A stretch of 64,000 nucleotides of DNA from Dryomyza anilis. Taxonomy: Eukaryota; Arthropoda; Insecta; Diptera; Dryomyzidae. The translations under genes and the position numbers were made by a program. The DNA is taken from NCBI GenBank assembly GCA_951804985.1, contig OX638132.1, positions 25,210,617-25,274,616 on the forward strand, read 5' to 3'. Of the stretch, positions 61,069 to 64,000 are shown piece by piece (position 1 is the stretch's first letter; each line of letters starts with the position of its first letter). The notes under the pieces were generated by a model that saw only the letters and a program-made list of their open reading frames with translations, did no database searches and was not told the DNA's origin.

Positions 61069-62115
61069 ACCCAGCTAACGCTAGAGTTCAAGTTATAATC
61101 AGGCTCCAGTATCTTGAATCTAACTTGAATGTTTTGCTTTACTATAACAAGTGTTTTAGTACAATTTAATTTTTTTATCAAGCAACAAAAAAAATATTTT
61201 CAAAAACAATTGTGACATTCAACAAATAATTACGTTTTTCAATTGCTGTTAAAAGGTAATAGTATAATATTATTAATACTATATTAGTATTAATATTAAT
61301 TCATATTAATTTTAGTCGGCTGAGTCTCTTATATGTCTATAAACAATGCGAGTGGTTCCAATGGCGCGATGGCGACTTTGGCAAGCTAGGACGTGGCGGC
61401 TCGGAAGGTTCATCGATACCGCATGAAATGGAACGACAAATTGGCGTCACGTGAATCGATGGTGGTGCGCAGTTTAGAGTAACGATGATACGTAATTTTG
61501 AAGGAAAAAAAAATACTGAAATGGAAACATCTGTAATTTCAAGGAGGTCTACAACGCTGCACATGTACCCAATACCAATTGTGTAATAGCGCAGGGCGAC
61601 GACGTCTGCTAGGGTTGCGTGATGCATGAAACTACGAACGATCAGCGCTCGTTGATCCACTTAGTCGATTCCAAAGTTTGACAACTTTGTTTATATTATT
61701 TTTGTCCTTTTTTTTTGTTCTTTAATTCTTTTTGTTAAAATGCACAATTTAATATATTAAACAATTTAACCTGTTTTTTTAATAATATTGCAAGAATTTA
61801 GTAATTTAAAAAAATCAATTTCCGGCTTATTAGATTCTGGGAGCCTTTTCTGAAGCTTTTTTCAACAAAAAATGAATCTTACAAGATTCAGTTACAAGAG
61901 CATTTTTAGTTTATGTTTAGGCTCATTTTCTAGATTGTTTTTAGGCTCCGAAACAAGACTCACAAAAGAGCCTTCTACCTATGCTCAGGTCTGAATGACG
62001 CATTTTTATCAGAAAATGTATATTTCAAGACTCTTTTCTGAATGAAACATGAGCGCTCAGGCTCAGGCAAAAGATTGTGAAAACAATCTTTTCGGAGTTC
62101 GTGCGTTGGCTGGGT
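61069..62115. mobile_element. Innermost layer of the nest (family D), 13-bp TIRs
   Basis: acccagctaacgc (61069-61081) and gcgttggctgggt (62103-62115) pair in 12 of 13 bases. Such a short match could be chance, but it nests neatly and both ends abut gcc/agg-rich phrases (caggctc, gagcc). Confidence 0.45.
61317..61454 (+). pseudogene. Gene-like fragment inside the nested element
   Basis: A GC-rich island in AT-rich DNA. After a ttttag the frame reads [20 protein letters not shown] and continues with a Gly-rich stretch to TGA at 61452-61454. Composition and sharp boundaries suggest an exon captured or left behind. I cannot name the source gene. Confidence 0.35.
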
Positions 62116-62366
62116 ACTTTTCACAATATGCGATTGTAATTTGAAAAAAATAAAATATTATGTGGCAGCTCCGTTTTGTGGCTCTTAAAACAAAATGTCA
62201 AAATATTATTTTCAATTTATTGTTTACAATTTTTCAAATCAACGTGCAACGAATTTAATTATATGATGTAAGTTACATGTTTAAGTAATTAATATGTTCA
62301 ATTAGTACAATTTTTATGTTGTGTTATTTATTCTAGATGTTATGACGAGCATTTCAACGAGCTGCA

Positions 62367-62580
62367 CATTTTCTGAAGTTGCATTCAGAGCTGATTTCAT
62401 TGCGAATGCTTGGCTGGACCAGTAACATTCACAGGCGCTTTAAGCAGAAATTGCAAGAGCCAAGAGCTTGGTCTACCACGACTGTCAGGTGACCTCCGAG
62501 GAGTTGGAAGACAAACAAATGAAGTCCAATCGCACCAGCACGTGTAAGCAAAACAAAAGATGCATGGTCACCGCAGCAAC
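62367..62580 (+). pseudogene. Second gene-like fragment inside the nested element
   Basis: GC-richer segment reading TFSEVAFRADFIANAWLDQ then a stop, and in another frame ARAKSLVYHDCQVTSEELED and on. The frame break and lack of borders suggest a decayed coding fragment. Source unknown. Confidence 0.3.
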
Positions 62581-63119
62581 TACAGTCTATTTTCAAGATT
62601 TAATAATATAAATATGAGATCTTTATTATATTTCTTTAAAAATTGTAGATAAATAAAATGCATTAAAATATAAAATGGTTAATTTGATTTCATGTGTTTT
62701 TAAGAATTAACAATTCAACTGACAATTTAATTGCATTTAATTTGACAATGTAAAATTTTAAAAACAACAATCGAACTATTTCTCGAAAGTAACAATCAAA
62801 TTTTTAAATCCGACAATGAAATGACAATAATATAATGGGATCTATTTTGAACATACCTATTGTTATTTTATTGTCGGATCTAACAATATTTTTCTATGCG
62901 TGTACGTGTAAAAATTGACTTCGACGTAGTTACGCTCAACTTCGACATAGTTATAAAAATATATTTTATAGCAACTACGTCATAGTCAATTTCAATTAAT
63001 TCTTAAATTGAGAAATGAAATGACATTCATTCTTATAATTTTTCTCTTAACTTATAAAAAAAAAAATACAAAAACAATTACGCGATTCTTCCAATCCACT
63101 GCTACTGCACTGCTACTTT

Positions 63120-63278
63120 TCAACGTCCACTCGTACCATGTCCCTGCTCGATCAGCGTCAGTTTATGATACACTTTGTGTGATTTGATCCGGTAGCTGCT
63201 CATATGCAGATACGTGTCCCGACGCACTTTCACATCTACGTCTCTCAACCGAATCAAAAATATTGGGGTATGTGTCAT
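63120..63278 (-). pseudogene. Fragment resembling a condensin subunit 3 (CAP-G) HEAT repeat
   Basis: 52 codons on the minus strand, including FLIRLRDVDVKVRRDTYLHM and later LTLIEQGHG, then TGA. The R-x-x-D-V-x-x-x-V-R-x-x-x-Y pattern followed by a helix and an 'L...G' turn is the kind seen in HEAT repeats of condensin CAP-G/CAP-D proteins. No flanking repeats are present, so it is an isolated piece. The resemblance is from memory and unverified. Confidence 0.35.
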
Positions 63279-64000
63279 GGAGCACGGAATGGGACTAATA
63301 TTACCAAAATTAAAATAAATATTCGCGCTTCAGTCCCGGTCCCGAAGAAGGGTTATCAGGTATTTTCAATTTGAGTATGGCTTGCTCTTCCATGCTGTTC
63401 TACCACTCTGCTCTAACACACTGCTCAACCAAGTGGATCGACCACGTTGCTCTTATGTTGCGCATCAATTAATTATTCCGTTTTATTTTTCAATATTTAC
63501 ATATAAAGACCTGAAAATATATTAGAATTATTGGTGAGCTTCACACCATTATATTTTTGCAACTTACTTGAAAAGTAAATTGATTTTTGATGCAACTAAA
63601 TTGTAAAAAGAAAACAATTGTGACAATTGTTATTTTAAATATTTTTGAATCAGTCATGTACGTTGCTAACTAGGTCGTAGTTATCGTTTTTATAGATTTT
63701 TCCATTGACTACGAAAACTAATAGATAGTTAACTACGTTTTGCTATCGGTGCAGATATTAATGCTTTTGTAGCAAAACTATTAATATTGTCTAAATATCA
63801 CAAAAAGTATCAAATATTTGACTTGAATAATTTGCAACTGCAATGATGTTTAAGGCTTTTTTTAGTGCAGGAAGTTTTATTTTCACTTTAACCATTAAAA
63901 TGTAATATTTGAGTTGACACTTTTTTACACCATTGGATTTACCTAATTGTTGTGGATAAATCGAACGTCACGAAAATGTACTACATTTTCTTTCTTTTTA

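Larger units (their letters stand above)
61047..62903. mobile_element. Third layer of the nest (family C), 23-bp TIRs
   Basis: acacgcatagaaatctattg (61047) and caatatttttctatgcgtgt (ending 62903) pair in 21 of 23 bases over the full repeat. 1,857 bp with no transposase seen. Confidence 0.72.
60955..63751. mobile_element. Second layer of the nest (family B), 22-bp TIRs
   Basis: caccgagagcaaaacgtagt (60955) and actacgttttgctatcggtg (ending 63751) are complements in 21 of 22 bases over the full repeat. Subterminal cgtagt/actacg words recur inside both ends. A truncated relative is at 50388-50483. Confidence 0.78.
60706..63875. mobile_element. Outermost TIR element of a nest (family A)
   Basis: cacactaagaaaacataatg at 60706 faces gctttttttagtgcag near 63860, a weak inverted pair; related sequence with gcaacta and gtagcaaaactattaatatt lies just inside both ends and also at 17413-17550. 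Boundaries are approximate. Confidence 0.45.

Overview
The window is AT-rich insect nuclear DNA with GC-richer coding exons, GT-AG introns, a tRNA gene and many transposon remnants. The encoded proteins look dipteran. A tephritid fruit fly or a close relative is my best guess, resting on protein resemblance and on mariner copies with a DD41D triad (a group I associate with tephritids). That guess is an inference; no search was run.

Layout. (1) 142-8921 (+): the last 14 exons of the inositol trisphosphate receptor gene (Itpr), 1,872 codons ending in the six-helix channel; the N-terminal third lies before the window. (2) 8.9-13.7 kb: Itpr 3' flank, an (AT)n tract and MITEs, then a tRNA-Gly(UCC) gene at 13709-13780 (-). 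(3) 15082-16023 (-): a three-exon gene for a 272-residue secreted alanine-rich protein with a TATA box. (4) 16.1-26.7 kb: a transposon graveyard with a Helitron-like element, a mariner broken by a LINE, foldback elements and a hAT-like hairpin. (5) 26778-40080 (-): a complete 13-exon gene whose exons join in frame into a 1,267-residue multi-pass membrane protein I do not recognise; its introns hold a SINE, MITEs, a hAT-like foldback and another mariner. (6) 40-52 kb: repeats plus weak isolated exons, the best being two small exons at 51.3-51.6 kb with a one-base frameshift. (7) 52149-55319 (+): a three-exon gene for the Myb-repeat subunit of the snRNA activating complex (SNAPC4/Pbp95). (8) 55.3-64 kb: repeats, including an element with 53-bp inverted termini and a four-layer nest of terminal-inverted-repeat elements containing gene-like fragments.

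The confident genes have unrelated roles: ER calcium release (Itpr), a secreted structural product, an unknown membrane protein, and snRNA transcription. Nothing suggests joint function. The window's main interest is its nested, datable mobile-element architecture and the unnamed membrane protein. I see no clear new multi-gene system.
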